Origin: Chitinophagaceae bacterium
GTDB taxonomy: Bacteria > Bacteroidota > Bacteroidia > Chitinophagales > Chitinophagaceae
Reading direction: 5' to 3'
NCBI GenBank assembly: GCA_028288585.1
Contig: JAQBNL010000016.1
Coordinates: 16,460 to 80,459 of the forward strand
Length of the DNA: 64,000 nt
The notes under the pieces are model-generated. The model worked only from the letters and a program-made list of their open reading frames with translations. It had not been told where the DNA came from and did no database searches. The position numbers were made by a program, and so were the translations under genes. Of this stretch, positions 19,752 to 29,846 are shown in pieces (the first letter of the stretch is position 1; every line of letters begins with the position of its first letter).

Positions 19752-21260
19752 ATGAAGCTGCTTAGTCCTGCCATATCACGTTTAGCACGTTTAAGGTTAT
19801 GGCGTATTGAGAATTGGGTAACCGATCCTATCGCTGCGCAACGTGAAGTTTTACAACACCTTATTACATCAGCACAATACACCGAGTTTGGGCGCAAGTA
19901 TAATTTTGAAAAATTATTTTCTATCAGGGAATACAAAAAAAATGTTCCCATACATGAATATGATGATATAAAACCATACATCCTGCGCATGATGAATGGG
20001 GAGGAAAATATTTTGTGGAATACACCAGTATACTGGTTTGCAAAAAGCAGCGGCACTACTTCAGATAAAAGCAAATTTATTCCAATAAGTGATGAAAGCC
20101 TTACTGATATGCATTATAAGGCATCCAAGGATGTGCTTACAAATTATTATAAAAATTTTCCCGAAAGTGATTTACTTACCGGCAAAAGTTTAGTTGTAGG
20201 CGGCAGCCACCAGGTACACCAGGTAAATGAAGATATAAATTATGGCGACCTAAGCGCTGTGCTCATGCAGAACACTCCTTTTTGGGGGCATTGGATCCGC
20301 ACACCTGAATTAAGTATTGCCTTGCTTGATGAATGGGAAAATAAAATTGAGAAACTTGCCCGGCTAACAATAAATGAAAATGTCACTTCTCTTGCAGGGG
20401 TACCCACCTGGACAATTGTTTTAATAAAAAGAATTTTAGATCTCTCCGGAAAACAATATTTAAAAGAAGTATGGCCAAACCTTGAATTATATATTCATGG
20501 GGGAGTATCTTTTGTGCCATATAGAGAACAGTTGGACCGGCTAATTGGGAAGCCCATAAATTATCTTGAAATATATAACGCCAGCGAAGGCTTTATTGCA
20601 GGGCAGGATAAACTTAATGACGATGGAATGCTGCTGTTCACTGACCACGGAATTTTTTATGAGTTTATGCCGGCAGAAGAATACGGAAAAGATACGCCTG
20701 AAACAGTAGGTTTAAAAGATGTTGGGCTAAATAAAAACTATGCCCTTATAATAAGCACCAATGGCGGTTTATGGAGATATTTACTGGGAGATACCATTCA
20801 ATTTACATCGCTGCAACCTTACAAAATAAAAGTTACCGGCAGGCTTAAACATTATATAAATGCTTTTGGCGAAGAACTGATAGTTGATAATTCAGATAAC
20901 GCAATTGCCATCGCATCTGCTAAAACGGAAGCCATAGTTACTGATTATACCGCAGCGCCTGTATATTTTAGTGAGAATAGCAATGGTGCTCATGAATGGC
21001 TGATTGAATTTGATAAAGAACCCGGCGATCTGAATGCATTTATATTTGAACTGGACAATGCATTAAAATCTATCAATAGTGATTACGAGGCCAAGCGGCA
21101 TAAAAACATTGCACTTCGTATGCCCATTGTTCATGCAGTAAAAGGGGGAACTTTTAATGAATGGCTGCGAAGCAAAGGCAAGCTCGGTGGGCAACATAAA
21201 GTGCCCAGGCTTAGTAATGAAAGAACATTAATAGAAGAAATTCTTTCTATAAAAATTTAA
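19752..21260 (+). CDS. GH3 auxin-responsive promoter family protein
   Basis: WFAKSSGTTSDKSKFIPIS, YNASEGF, LLGDTIQF, HYINAFGEELIVDN. Confidence 0.92.
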   Translation: MKLLSPAISRLARLRLWRIENWVTDPIAAQREVLQHLITSAQYTEFGRKYNFEKLFSIREYKKNVPIHEYDDIKPYILRMMNGEENILWNTPVYWFAKSSGTTSDKSKFIPISDESLTDMHYKASKDVLTNYYKNFPESDLLTGKSLVVGGSHQVHQVNEDINYGDLSAVLMQNTPFWGHWIRTPELSIALLDEWENKIEKLARLTINENVTSLAGVPTWTIVLIKRILDLSGKQYLKEVWPNLELYIHGGVSFVPYREQLDRLIGKPINYLEIYNASEGFIAGQDKLNDDGMLLFTDHGIFYEFMPAEEYGKDTPETVGLKDVGLNKNYALIISTNGGLWRYLLGDTIQFTSLQPYKIKVTGRLKHYINAFGEELIVDNSDNAIAIASAKTEAIVTDYTAAPVYFSENSNGAHEWLIEFDKEPGDLNAFIFELDNALKSINSDYEAKRHKNIALRMPIVHAVKGGTFNEWLRSKGKLGGQHKVPRLSNERTLIEEILSIKI

Positions 21261-21270
21261 GAAAATACTC

Positions 21271-22023
21271 ATGGAGAAATTATTAGAAAATAAAGTAGCT
21301 ATTGTAACAGGTGCCAGTCGCGGCATTGGTGAAGGCATTGCATTAAAACTTGCAGAACATGGTGCACATATCGCATTTACCTATTTAAGCAGTGATGATA
21401 AGGCAAAGGCATTGGAAGAAAGATTACAGGCGTTTGGTGTAAAAGCAAAGGCCTACAAAAGCAATGCAGCCATTTATGATTATGCCGAGGCAACAGTAAA
21501 TGATATTGTAAAAGAATTTGGCGGCATAGATATCTGCGTAAACAATGCGGGCATCTCAAAAGATAATTTGTTATTACGCATGACACCCGAGCAATGGGAT
21601 GATGTGATAACTACCAATTTAAAAAGTGTGTTTAACATGACGAAGCAGGTTATTAAACCCATGATGAAAGCAAGAAAAGGCAGCATTATTAATATGAGTT
21701 CCATTATTGGAATGCGTGGAAATGCAGGCCAGAGCAGCTATGCAGCCAGTAAAGCAGGTATTATTGGTTTTACAAAATCAATTGCTGCAGAATTGGGAAG
21801 CCGGAATGTTAGATGTAATGCGATTGCCCCTGGCTTTGTAGAAACCGATATGACAAGTTATTTAAAAGAAGGCGAGGCCGCTGATAAGTATAAAACAAAT
21901 ATTCCTTTGGGAAGATTTGGAACGGCTGAAGATATTGCGAATGTTACTTTGTTTTTAGCAAGCGATATGAGCAGTTATGTAACCGGGCAAACGATTAGTG
22001 TTTGCGGGGGGTTGAATATGTAA
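21271..22023 (+). CDS. fabG: 3-oxoacyl-ACP reductase
   Basis: SDR: VTGASRGIGEGIA, NNAGISKDNLL, YAASKAGIIGFTKS; C-terminus TGQTISVCGGLNM. Confidence 0.94.
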   Translation: MEKLLENKVAIVTGASRGIGEGIALKLAEHGAHIAFTYLSSDDKAKALEERLQAFGVKAKAYKSNAAIYDYAEATVNDIVKEFGGIDICVNNAGISKDNLLLRMTPEQWDDVITTNLKSVFNMTKQVIKPMMKARKGSIINMSSIIGMRGNAGQSSYAASKAGIIGFTKSIAAELGSRNVRCNAIAPGFVETDMTSYLKEGEAADKYKTNIPLGRFGTAEDIANVTLFLASDMSSYVTGQTISVCGGLNM

Positions 22024-22030
22024 CCCTCTA

Positions 22031-22052
22031 AATCTCCCTAAAGGGAGACTTT
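22031..22052. repeat. hairpin repeat downstream of fabG
   Basis: AATCTCCC-TAAA-GGGAGACTT. Confidence 0.5.
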
Positions 22053-22108
22053 GTTAGCCTGAAAAAATGAAAGTTTTTGGAAGATGCAAATTTGGTTTAT
22101 AAAGCTTT

Positions 22109-22834
22109 ATGATAAGACCTATTCTTTTGATTTCTTTATTATTTTGTTTCCGCTTATCCTTAGGCCAAACAAAGACTTTAACTGGAATAGTATCATCAAA
22201 TGGTGACACTTCATTTTCGTATAAATATCAACTTAAAAAAGCTGAAAAGCTTTCATTGCCTTTATTGGATACATCTTCATATAACAAATATTACCGAATA
22301 TGGTCAGATAGACAAGTAATTGATCTTTGGCAAAACATAAATGGGGCATTCAGCGGAAGACTTACTACATGGGCAGATGAATATGTTTCCAATAAGGAAG
22401 AGCCTACTTATAGAAGTTTTATTGTTATTAAAAAATTAAGTGATGACACAATCAAACTTTTAATGTCCTTAATCAATATCTCAAATATTTTAAGTCTTCC
22501 TTCAGACGATTCAATTAAAGGTTGGCGACGAGGATTTGACGGAATAACTTATATAATAGAACAGTCCTCAAAAGAAAATTATTCATTTAAAACATATTGG
22601 ACACCAAGAGTGCAAGATTCACTTAAAGAAGCAAAACAAGTTCAAGAGTTTATAGATAGTATTTTCTTTTTGACAAATGCACCAAATATTTTGAAAGAAT
22701 TTTCAAAGGCAATTCCATATGAATGTTATTTTAATGGTGGAATAGGTGTAGCCTGTAAAATTCTAACAAAAAAAGAGCGGAAAAAATATGTGAGGGAGAG
22801 AAAAAATTATCGCAAAAAGTATTTGAAAAATTAG
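22109..22834 (+). CDS. secreted hypothetical protein
   Basis: Signal-like N-terminus MIRPILLISLLFCFRLSLGQ; no family recognised; Lys/Arg-rich tail. Confidence 0.6.
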   Translation: MIRPILLISLLFCFRLSLGQTKTLTGIVSSNGDTSFSYKYQLKKAEKLSLPLLDTSSYNKYYRIWSDRQVIDLWQNINGAFSGRLTTWADEYVSNKEEPTYRSFIVIKKLSDDTIKLLMSLINISNILSLPSDDSIKGWRRGFDGITYIIEQSSKENYSFKTYWTPRVQDSLKEAKQVQEFIDSIFFLTNAPNILKEFSKAIPYECYFNGGIGVACKILTKKERKKYVRERKNYRKKYLKN

Positions 22835-22860
22835 GAATCTACTAAAGGGGAAGATACTTT

Positions 22861-23460
22861 TTATTCCGCCTCCGCAACAACTTCTTTCACTTCGGGTATC
22901 ATTCTCTTCATCATACCTTCAATGCCTGCTTTTAGCGTTATCATTGAAGAAGGGCAACCAGAGCAGCTTCCCTGCAGCATAAGGTTTACTTTGCCATCTT
23001 CATAGCTTCTGAACTGTATAGCGCCGCCATCCATTTCCACGGCAGGCTTTACATAATTTTCTAAAAGGTCTTTTATTCTTTTCACCACATCCTCATCATC
23101 AGCATGTACTTCATTGGTGCTTTCAGATTTCATTGCTGCAACCTCATCTTCGTTCACAACGGGCTTACCTTCTTCCAAATACTCTTTTAAAAATTGTTTG
23201 ATGGAAGGAATAACATCCTGCCAGTCTTCCGTTTCATTTGTTTTGGTAAGCGTAACAAAATTGCTTGCTATAAAAACTGATTTTATAAAAGGAAAACTGA
23301 AAAGTTCTGTAGCCAATGGTGATGGGGCAGCGCCTGCCTCATCCTGGAAATCGATGCTTTTGCCGGGATACAATAATTTGTTGGCAACAAATTTCATTGT
23401 CTCGGGATTGGGCGTCATTTCAGTATATATGCTGATTACGGGATTACCTGTCTTTATCAT
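22861..23460 (-). CDS. NifU/Nfu-family Fe-S scaffold protein
   Basis: Nfu_N (YTEMTPNPETMKFV) and NifU_C (GSCSGCPSSMITLKAGIEGMM). Confidence 0.93.
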   Translation of the reverse strand: MIKTGNPVISIYTEMTPNPETMKFVANKLLYPGKSIDFQDEAGAAPSPLATELFSFPFIKSVFIASNFVTLTKTNETEDWQDVIPSIKQFLKEYLEEGKPVVNEDEVAAMKSESTNEVHADDEDVVKRIKDLLENYVKPAVEMDGGAIQFRSYEDGKVNLMLQGSCSGCPSSMITLKAGIEGMMKRMIPEVKEVVAEAE

Positions 23461-23570
23461 AGCGAAAAATTTAACTATACGAAGTTAATAAGATTTGTAC
23501 GCTTATTTGTTATGATTACGATATAACAGCGTTAAATGACAGAGATTTTTCTTTATTCGGAAACCGCAAA

Positions 23571-24425
23571 CTATAATCTTACGCCAACACCTGCGGAAAA
23601 ATAGAAGAGATTGCTGCCTCTTTCTGAAAGGTCTGGCCGGCCGCTGGTAGTAACAAGATTTTGAGGCATTACATAAGCCGGGGAGAGATAGGCATTGAAT
23701 TTACCTTTTACCAGTACTACCGGAACAGATACTTCATAAGCAAGGATTTCAAATTGCTTTGCCTGTTGTGTAGATGTACTATTGTTTCCCAATAGACTGC
23801 CAATTCCCTGTCCATTATTTTTCTTTACGTTCTTAAAATAATTATGCGTACCGGAATAAACATAAGCTGACGGATTAAGGGCAACTACTACATCCTGAAT
23901 TATATCAGTAAACAGGAAAAGCCTGTCCAGTCCGGCAGTAAGCCCAAAGTCTGTTTCATTATTACTGAACTTAACATCACCGCCAAGATTTACATTCACT
24001 ACTTTATTATTCCAGGCTGTATTTATACCTCCCTGTCCCTTTAATGCGGCCTGTTGTAAAACACTTTTATCCTGGTAAAGAAAATGATTGTAATAAATAT
24101 TGCCTGAAAAATTCCTGCTGTATGGAAAGCGATAACCAGCTTCCAGAATGGTACCCGTATAGCTTAATGGTGTGGCACTGTTCTGTATAAAAATAAATGT
24201 TGAATTAAGATATAACCCGGTTTTACTTTTCAATCCAATAACAGGGAAAAGCCCGCTGCTTTTTAAACTATCCACTCTTCCAAAATAATGAAGCGTTGAC
24301 TGATAATTTATGCTTGCGGAGAATTCATTCTTTGCACTATCCTGTACATTTTGAGAATCAGCAGTAAAAAAAACAAGCAACCCTATAACTATGAGGGGTA
24401 TACTTTTAAATTTTGTATAAAGCAT
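23571..24425 (-). CDS. outer-membrane-like hypothetical protein
   Basis: Signal peptide and repeated amphipathic beta segments ending NLFYFSAGVGVRL. Confidence 0.65.
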   Translation of the reverse strand: MLYTKFKSIPLIVIGLLVFFTADSQNVQDSAKNEFSASINYQSTLHYFGRVDSLKSSGLFPVIGLKSKTGLYLNSTFIFIQNSATPLSYTGTILEAGYRFPYSRNFSGNIYYNHFLYQDKSVLQQAALKGQGGINTAWNNKVVNVNLGGDVKFSNNETDFGLTAGLDRLFLFTDIIQDVVVALNPSAYVYSGTHNYFKNVKKNNGQGIGSLLGNNSTSTQQAKQFEILAYEVSVPVVLVKGKFNAYLSPAYVMPQNLVTTSGRPDLSERGSNLFYFSAGVGVRL

Positions 24426-24469
24426 AGTTATAAGGTTGCTGTTAGAATTAGAATATTAGAAAGAATATT

Positions 24470-25051
24470 TTATTGATTTTGTCTTTTGATTTCACCTTGA
24501 GCTTTTGCTTCTGTTGAAACCTGTAAACCATGATTGTCTTTACGCACTTTATCTTTCACTTTTTCCACGTTGTCTTTGGTCCTGGTTTTAGTTTTATCAG
24601 CTCCGTCTTTTACTTTTGTTTTTGTTTCCTTAACTGCATCGGTTGTCTTTTCTGTGGATGCATCCCCGGATACTGTTGCATTTGTTTGTGATGATGTAAG
24701 AATAGTAGTTCCATTTTCTGAATTGCCATTTCCGTTGGATTGATTTCCGGAATTGTTGTTGGCCGCACTTACCTGTGTTGCTGTTTGAATTCCAACATTT
24801 GCATTTACTGCAGGTGTTACTTCTTTTACCTTTGTTATTGTTTTACCTGGTACTTGCCTAACTTTTGTAACAACAGTATTGGTTGCATTTGTTGTTGCCT
24901 GCGTTGTTTTTGTAACTGCATTATTTACTGCAGCGCCATTAACTGTTGTGGTGGCTTTGGTTGCTGAATTAACACCTACACCTAATTGACCAAAAGTTGT
25001 TGCTGAAATTAAAATGAATGCAGAGGCCCCTAAAAAGATTTTCTTTTTCAT
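24470..25051 (-). CDS. secreted low-complexity Thr/Asn/Lys-rich protein
   Basis: Signal peptide MKKKIFLGASAFILISATTFGQ; then T/N/A-rich and K/D-rich segments. Confidence 0.65.
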   Translation of the reverse strand: MKKKIFLGASAFILISATTFGQLGVGVNSATKATTTVNGAAVNNAVTKTTQATTNATNTVVTKVRQVPGKTITKVKEVTPAVNANVGIQTATQVSAANNNSGNQSNGNGNSENGTTILTSSQTNATVSGDASTEKTTDAVKETKTKVKDGADKTKTRTKDNVEKVKDKVRKDNHGLQVSTEAKAQGEIKRQNQ

Positions 25052-25160
25052 AAAGTTGTGATTTTTCGAGTGATTGAAATAAGTTTCATGGTATAGATTT
25101 CAAAACCTGTGCCAGCGTTGCCTTAAATTGAAATTTAAAATAATATCACACGGAATTTTT

Positions 25161-25189
25161 TTTCCTGCTAACAAATTTTTAACAGGAAA
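25161..25189. repeat. inverted repeat at the 3' end of the UvrD-like gene
   Basis: TTTCCTGCTAA-CAAATTT-TTAACAGGAAA, 10 of 11 pairs. Confidence 0.5.
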
Positions 25190-25191
25190 TA

Positions 25192-27501
25192 TTAATCAGT
25201 TATTACGCGGAGTTTTGCATAATTGAGCATTATCTTCTTCTCGCCATTGTGCTCAAACTTAACCGTAGCAATAGGATTGTGTGCAGCGCCTTCCATTTTT
25301 ATTACTTCGCCAAAGCCAAATTTCTGATGCTCTACTTTCTGACCTTCCTGCAAATTACTCGTATCGCTCGGGGCAAACCCCGGAGAAGGTGTATGTTCTT
25401 TTATTTTTACAGTTGCCGTTCCAACATAGGATGGCTTATCAGTGTAACGCGGACGGTCATCTGTTGGACCTTTCCAGGCCTGCTTTACTTTTTCAAATGG
25501 ATTCCAGTGAGAGGTTTGATTGTTGCGCATGTTACCGCCTGCATACGCACGGTCTAAATATTTTTCAGGAAGCTCATCAATAAACCTGCTTGGCTCATTC
25601 TGTGTAAGGTTACCAAAACGATAACGTGTGTTTGCATATGTGAGATACAGTTTTGCTTTTGCTCTTGTTACGGCAACATAAAATAATCTTCGTTCTTCTT
25701 CCAGTTCTTCTTTTGTATTAATTGCCATTGCATTGGGGAACAAAGTTTCTTCCAGGCCTCCAACAAAAATTACAGGAAACTCAAGCCCTTTTGCAGCATG
25801 TATCGTCATTAGTTTTACAACATCTGTTTCACCTTTGTCTTCGTCTGAATCAGTTAAAAGTGTAATTTGCTGCAGGTAACTTCCTAAACTTTTATCAAGC
25901 AGCTCACCATCTTCTGTTGGTGTTTCAGTAAATTCTTTTATTGAGTTAAGCAACTCCTGTATGTTCTCATATCTTGCTAAACCTTCAGTTGTTTTATCAT
26001 TAAATAAATCTTTTATTATTCCTGTGCTTTTACCAACAATGGTAGCAAGATCGTATGCATTCTTTTTCTGCAATTCACTTTGAAACATTTTTATCATCGT
26101 AACAAAGTTATTAATCACCTCCAGTGTATTTGCCCTGTAACCAAACTCTGCAGCCCGTTCCAGCACATTCCAGAATGAGATATTATTTTCATTCGCAAAA
26201 AGGATTGCCTTCTCAACAGTAGTTTTTCCAATGCCTCTTGCAGGAAAATTTATGATGCGTTTCAATGCTTCCTCATCACCGGGATTTAATATAACACGCA
26301 GGTAACTTAAAAAATCCTTTATCTCTTTTCTTTGATAAAAACTTATGCCTCCATAAATGCGGTAAGCAATATTCATACGGCGCAGGCTTTCTTCAAAGCT
26401 CCGGCTTTGCGCATTGGTTCGGTATAGAATGGCAAAGTCATTATTGCGGAAATGGTTCCGAAGTTTTTGTTCCTGTATAGCATCTGCAACATATTTACCT
26501 TCATCATTATCAGTTGCAGTACGTACCAGTTTTATTTTTTCTCCCTCATCATTGGCTGTCCATAATTTTTTTGGCAGCTGGCCTTTATTATTCGAAATAA
26601 TATCATTGGCAACGTGAAGTATACTTTTCGAGCTACGGTAATTCTGTTCAAGCAAAACAATTTTTACTTCATCATAATCTTTCTGGAACTGCAAGATATT
26701 TTCAATCGTTGCTCCGCGAAAACTGTAAATACTTTGTGCATCATCACCCACCACTGCAACATTCTCATGCATGGCGCCAAGTAGTTTTATAATTTGATAT
26801 TGCGCAGGATTGGTATCCTGGTACTCATCTATCATTATGTATTTAAACTTGCGCTGGTATTTGCTGAGGCTTTCGGGGTGTGTGCTGAGCAATAAATAAA
26901 ATTTAAGCAGCAGGTCATCAAAATCCATTGCGCCGTTTTTAAAACAGCGCTTGCAATAAGCATCAAAAATTTGCCCCAGCATAGGGCGGTTAGCTCTTAC
27001 ATCTTCCTGCTGAATAGCATAATCATTCATGTATTCAGCAGCAGTTACCAAACCATTTTTTGCTGCCGAAATCCTGTTATAAACAACATTCGGCTTGTAC
27101 TGTTTATCATCAAGACCTAACTCATTCACAACCGTTTTTACAACACTCTTTGCATCATCCGTATCATAAATGGTAAAGTTGCGTGGATAGCCAAGCTTGT
27201 CTGCTTCGGCACGTAATATTCTTGCAAATACGGAGTGAAAAGTACCGATGTATAAATTTCTTGCTTCGTTATTACCAAGAATTCTTTCCACCCTCTCCTT
27301 CATTTCTGCAGCAGCCTTATTGGTAAAGGTTAATGCAAGAATATTAAAGGCATCCACGCCATTTGCCAGCAGGTGGGCAATGCGTGTGGTAAGTACTTTT
27401 GTTTTGCCGCTTCCTGCGCCTGCAACTATCATGATAGGTCCATCACGATGCAGCACAGCTTCTCTTTGTGGTTCATTCAATCCCTGTAAATAGTCCTGCA
27501 T
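25192..27501 (-). CDS. UvrD/PcrA-type superfamily I DNA helicase
   Basis: LNEPQREAVLH, GAGSGKTKVLTTRIAHL, MIDEYQDTN, VVGDDAQSIYSFRGA, LMTIHAAKGLEFPVIFVGGLEE, YVAVTRAK. Confidence 0.96.
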   Translation of the reverse strand: MQDYLQGLNEPQREAVLHRDGPIMIVAGAGSGKTKVLTTRIAHLLANGVDAFNILALTFTNKAAAEMKERVERILGNNEARNLYIGTFHSVFARILRAEADKLGYPRNFTIYDTDDAKSVVKTVVNELGLDDKQYKPNVVYNRISAAKNGLVTAAEYMNDYAIQQEDVRANRPMLGQIFDAYCKRCFKNGAMDFDDLLLKFYLLLSTHPESLSKYQRKFKYIMIDEYQDTNPAQYQIIKLLGAMHENVAVVGDDAQSIYSFRGATIENILQFQKDYDEVKIVLLEQNYRSSKSILHVANDIISNNKGQLPKKLWTANDEGEKIKLVRTATDNDEGKYVADAIQEQKLRNHFRNNDFAILYRTNAQSRSFEESLRRMNIAYRIYGGISFYQRKEIKDFLSYLRVILNPGDEEALKRIINFPARGIGKTTVEKAILFANENNISFWNVLERAAEFGYRANTLEVINNFVTMIKMFQSELQKKNAYDLATIVGKSTGIIKDLFNDKTTEGLARYENIQELLNSIKEFTETPTEDGELLDKSLGSYLQQITLLTDSDEDKGETDVVKLMTIHAAKGLEFPVIFVGGLEETLFPNAMAINTKEELEEERRLFYVAVTRAKAKLYLTYANTRYRFGNLTQNEPSRFIDELPEKYLDRAYAGGNMRNNQTSHWNPFEKVKQAWKGPTDDRPRYTDKPSYVGTATVKIKEHTPSPGFAPSDTSNLQEGQKVEHQKFGFGEVIKMEGAAHNPIATVKFEHNGEKKIMLNYAKLRVITD

Positions 27502-27596
27502 GTTGCAAAGTTACGAAATGCAAAGGGCGGGTAATTGAATGTCAGTAAATATTTAGTGTAAGATTTATTTAATTTTGTTTTGCAAAATAACCTGGT

Positions 27597-28454
27597 ATGA
27601 AAACAATTAAAGCCAACCATAAAGCGGAATATGAACCCATTGCGGATCTTATTACTTTCAGGGCAATGCCAACAAAGCATGTTGCAATGAACCAGCTTGA
27701 TCCATTCATCTTTTTAAACCATCATGGATGGCAGGAATATCCTGCAGACAACAACGGCTTGCCATTCGGGCCGCATCCGCACAGGGGTTTTGAAACAGTA
27801 ACTTTTATTTTAGAAGGTGACCTTACACATAAAGATAGCAGTGGCGCAGAGAGTATTATCAAAACAGGTGGTGTACAATGGATGACAGCAGGCAGCGGAT
27901 TGGTTCATGCAGAAATATCTTCTGAAGAATTTAAAAAAAATGGCGGGCCGCTGGAGATATTACAGCTATGGGTTAACCTTCCTGCCAAATATAAAATGAC
28001 AGCACCAAAATATGTTGGCCTGCAAAAAGAAGAGATACCAACTGTACAATGGGATGATGGAAAGGTTATGGCGCAAATTATCAGCGGAACATGGGAAGGA
28101 ACAAAAGGCGCTGTTGAGCCACTTACTGATATTTACCTTTCGTGCATTACGTTTAAAGCCGGGGGCAAACATACTTTTTCAATCGAAGCTGATAAAAATA
28201 TTTTCCTGTACGTGGTAAAAGGTGAATTGCTTATTAATGGTGAACGCACAGGTATGCATCATCTTGTTGAATTTAACCATGATGGTAAAATGATAGAGAT
28301 GAAAGCCGCAAGCGATGCTGTTATTTTATTTGGGTATGCTATACCGTTTCATGAGCCATTTGTTGCTTACGGACCATTTGTTATGAATACGCAGGAGGAA
28401 ATTATGCAGGCATACGAAGATTATAATAACGGTAAGTTTGGTAAGGAATTGTAG
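27597..28454 (+). CDS. pirin family protein
   Basis: FGPHPHRGFETVTFILEGDLTHKDSSG, GGVQWMTAGSGLVHAEI, LQLWVNLPAKYKM. Confidence 0.93.
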   Translation: MKTIKANHKAEYEPIADLITFRAMPTKHVAMNQLDPFIFLNHHGWQEYPADNNGLPFGPHPHRGFETVTFILEGDLTHKDSSGAESIIKTGGVQWMTAGSGLVHAEISSEEFKKNGGPLEILQLWVNLPAKYKMTAPKYVGLQKEEIPTVQWDDGKVMAQIISGTWEGTKGAVEPLTDIYLSCITFKAGGKHTFSIEADKNIFLYVVKGELLINGERTGMHHLVEFNHDGKMIEMKAASDAVILFGYAIPFHEPFVAYGPFVMNTQEEIMQAYEDYNNGKFGKEL

Positions 28455-28512
28455 TTGTTGGTCAGGCGACCAGCAATGGCAATTGATAAAGAATTACGAT
28501 CATTAACAGGCC

Positions 28513-29790
28513 TTATTTTTTATATGTCACTCTCCATATTGTATTTCCTGCATCATCAGTTACCAGCATAGAACCATCCTGCGCAAACACAACACCCACG
28601 GGCCTTCCATACACCCTGCTCTTGTCTCTGTCCGCAATAAACCCTGTAAGAAAATCCTGCATAGGCCCGGATGGCTTACCATTTTTAAAAGGAACAAAAA
28701 CCACTTTGTAACCGGTTAATACGCTCCTGTTCCAGGAACCATGTTGTGCTATAAAAAGCCCTCCATTATAATTTGAACCCAAATAATTTTTATCGTCAAA
28801 AGCAATTCCAAGGGATGCTGTATGTGAGCCAAGCGAAACATCAGGCACAAGCGTTTTACTTACAAGATCAGGCCGTTCTCCTTTTCTTCTCGGGTCTTCA
28901 TGATTACCAAAATATGCATAAGGCCATCCATAAAACCCGCCATCTTTTACACTGGTAGTGTAATCAGGAACTAACTCGTCTCCTAATTCATCTCTTTCAT
29001 TTACTGCTGTCCACAGTGTATTGGTGCCCGGGGCCCATGCAAGACCGACAGGGTTACGAAGCCCGCCTGCAAAAATTCTTTCACCACTTCCATCGGGATT
29101 TATTTCCAAAATATTTGCCCTGCGCTTTTCATATTCAATTCCATGTTCAGCAACATTGCTGCTGGAGCCAACAGTTACATAAATTTTTTTACCATCCCTG
29201 CTCGCCAGTAAATTTCTTGTCCAGTGATTATTATAACCACTACCCGGCAGATCAAGAATTTTTGTTCCTGCTGCTGTCATTTGTGTTTGCCCTGTCTCAT
29301 AAGGATAGGTCCATACTCCATCTGTATTGGCAACATAAAATTTGTTTCCGAGTATCAGCATACCAAACGGCCTGTTAAGCCCGCCTAAAAATATTTGCTG
29401 TACTTCCGGAACACCGTCATGGTTTGCATCTCTCAGCAGCAGGATACAATTCTTACTTGTATTTCTTGAATTAGATTCAATTCCTGTTTTTTTAAACCCG
29501 TCGGATACGGTGTTGGCTTCGGAAACAAAAATATCCCCGTTAGGCGCAACATACATCCATCGTGGATTATCCAATCCTGATGCAAATTTTGTTACAGTAA
29601 AACCAGGAGGCGCTATAGGTTTTTTATCACCTGGCCAGCCAATTGTTTTGGAATTATTTGTTGCAGATGAAGTGGCAAATGGTTCAGGTAAAGTAACTTC
29701 TTCAACCGCCGTTTTAACCTTTATAGATTGAGCGTTTGCTGTTATCCCTAAAAATATAACAGGTAACAGGAGAAGAATTTTTTGTTGCAT
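28513..29790 (-). CDS. PQQ-dependent sugar dehydrogenase / sorbosone dehydrogenase-like beta-propeller
   Basis: LDNPRWMYVAPNGDIFVSEAN, NILEINPDGSGERIFAGGLRNPVGLAWAP, GGLFIAQHGSWNRS, GYKVVFVPF. Confidence 0.88.
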   Translation of the reverse strand: MQQKILLLLPVIFLGITANAQSIKVKTAVEEVTLPEPFATSSATNNSKTIGWPGDKKPIAPPGFTVTKFASGLDNPRWMYVAPNGDIFVSEANTVSDGFKKTGIESNSRNTSKNCILLLRDANHDGVPEVQQIFLGGLNRPFGMLILGNKFYVANTDGVWTYPYETGQTQMTAAGTKILDLPGSGYNNHWTRNLLASRDGKKIYVTVGSSSNVAEHGIEYEKRRANILEINPDGSGERIFAGGLRNPVGLAWAPGTNTLWTAVNERDELGDELVPDYTTSVKDGGFYGWPYAYFGNHEDPRRKGERPDLVSKTLVPDVSLGSHTASLGIAFDDKNYLGSNYNGGLFIAQHGSWNRSVLTGYKVVFVPFKNGKPSGPMQDFLTGFIADRDKSRVYGRPVGVVFAQDGSMLVTDDAGNTIWRVTYKK

Positions 29791-29846
29791 AAATTTTTTT
29801 TAACAGCACAAAGATATGCAGCCTTTCCAACTCTCTAAAACAGCAT

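Noticed and set aside
24740-24967. 75-aa Cys-rich ORF (CCCLNSNICIYCRCYFF...)
   Set aside because: Looks like a Cys-rich peptide but is the antisense shadow of the Thr/Asn-rich gene 24470..25051.
25161-25189. Rho-independent terminator for the UvrD-like gene
   Set aside because: Good stem, but the minus strand is followed by A residues rather than a T-run; kept only as an inverted repeat.
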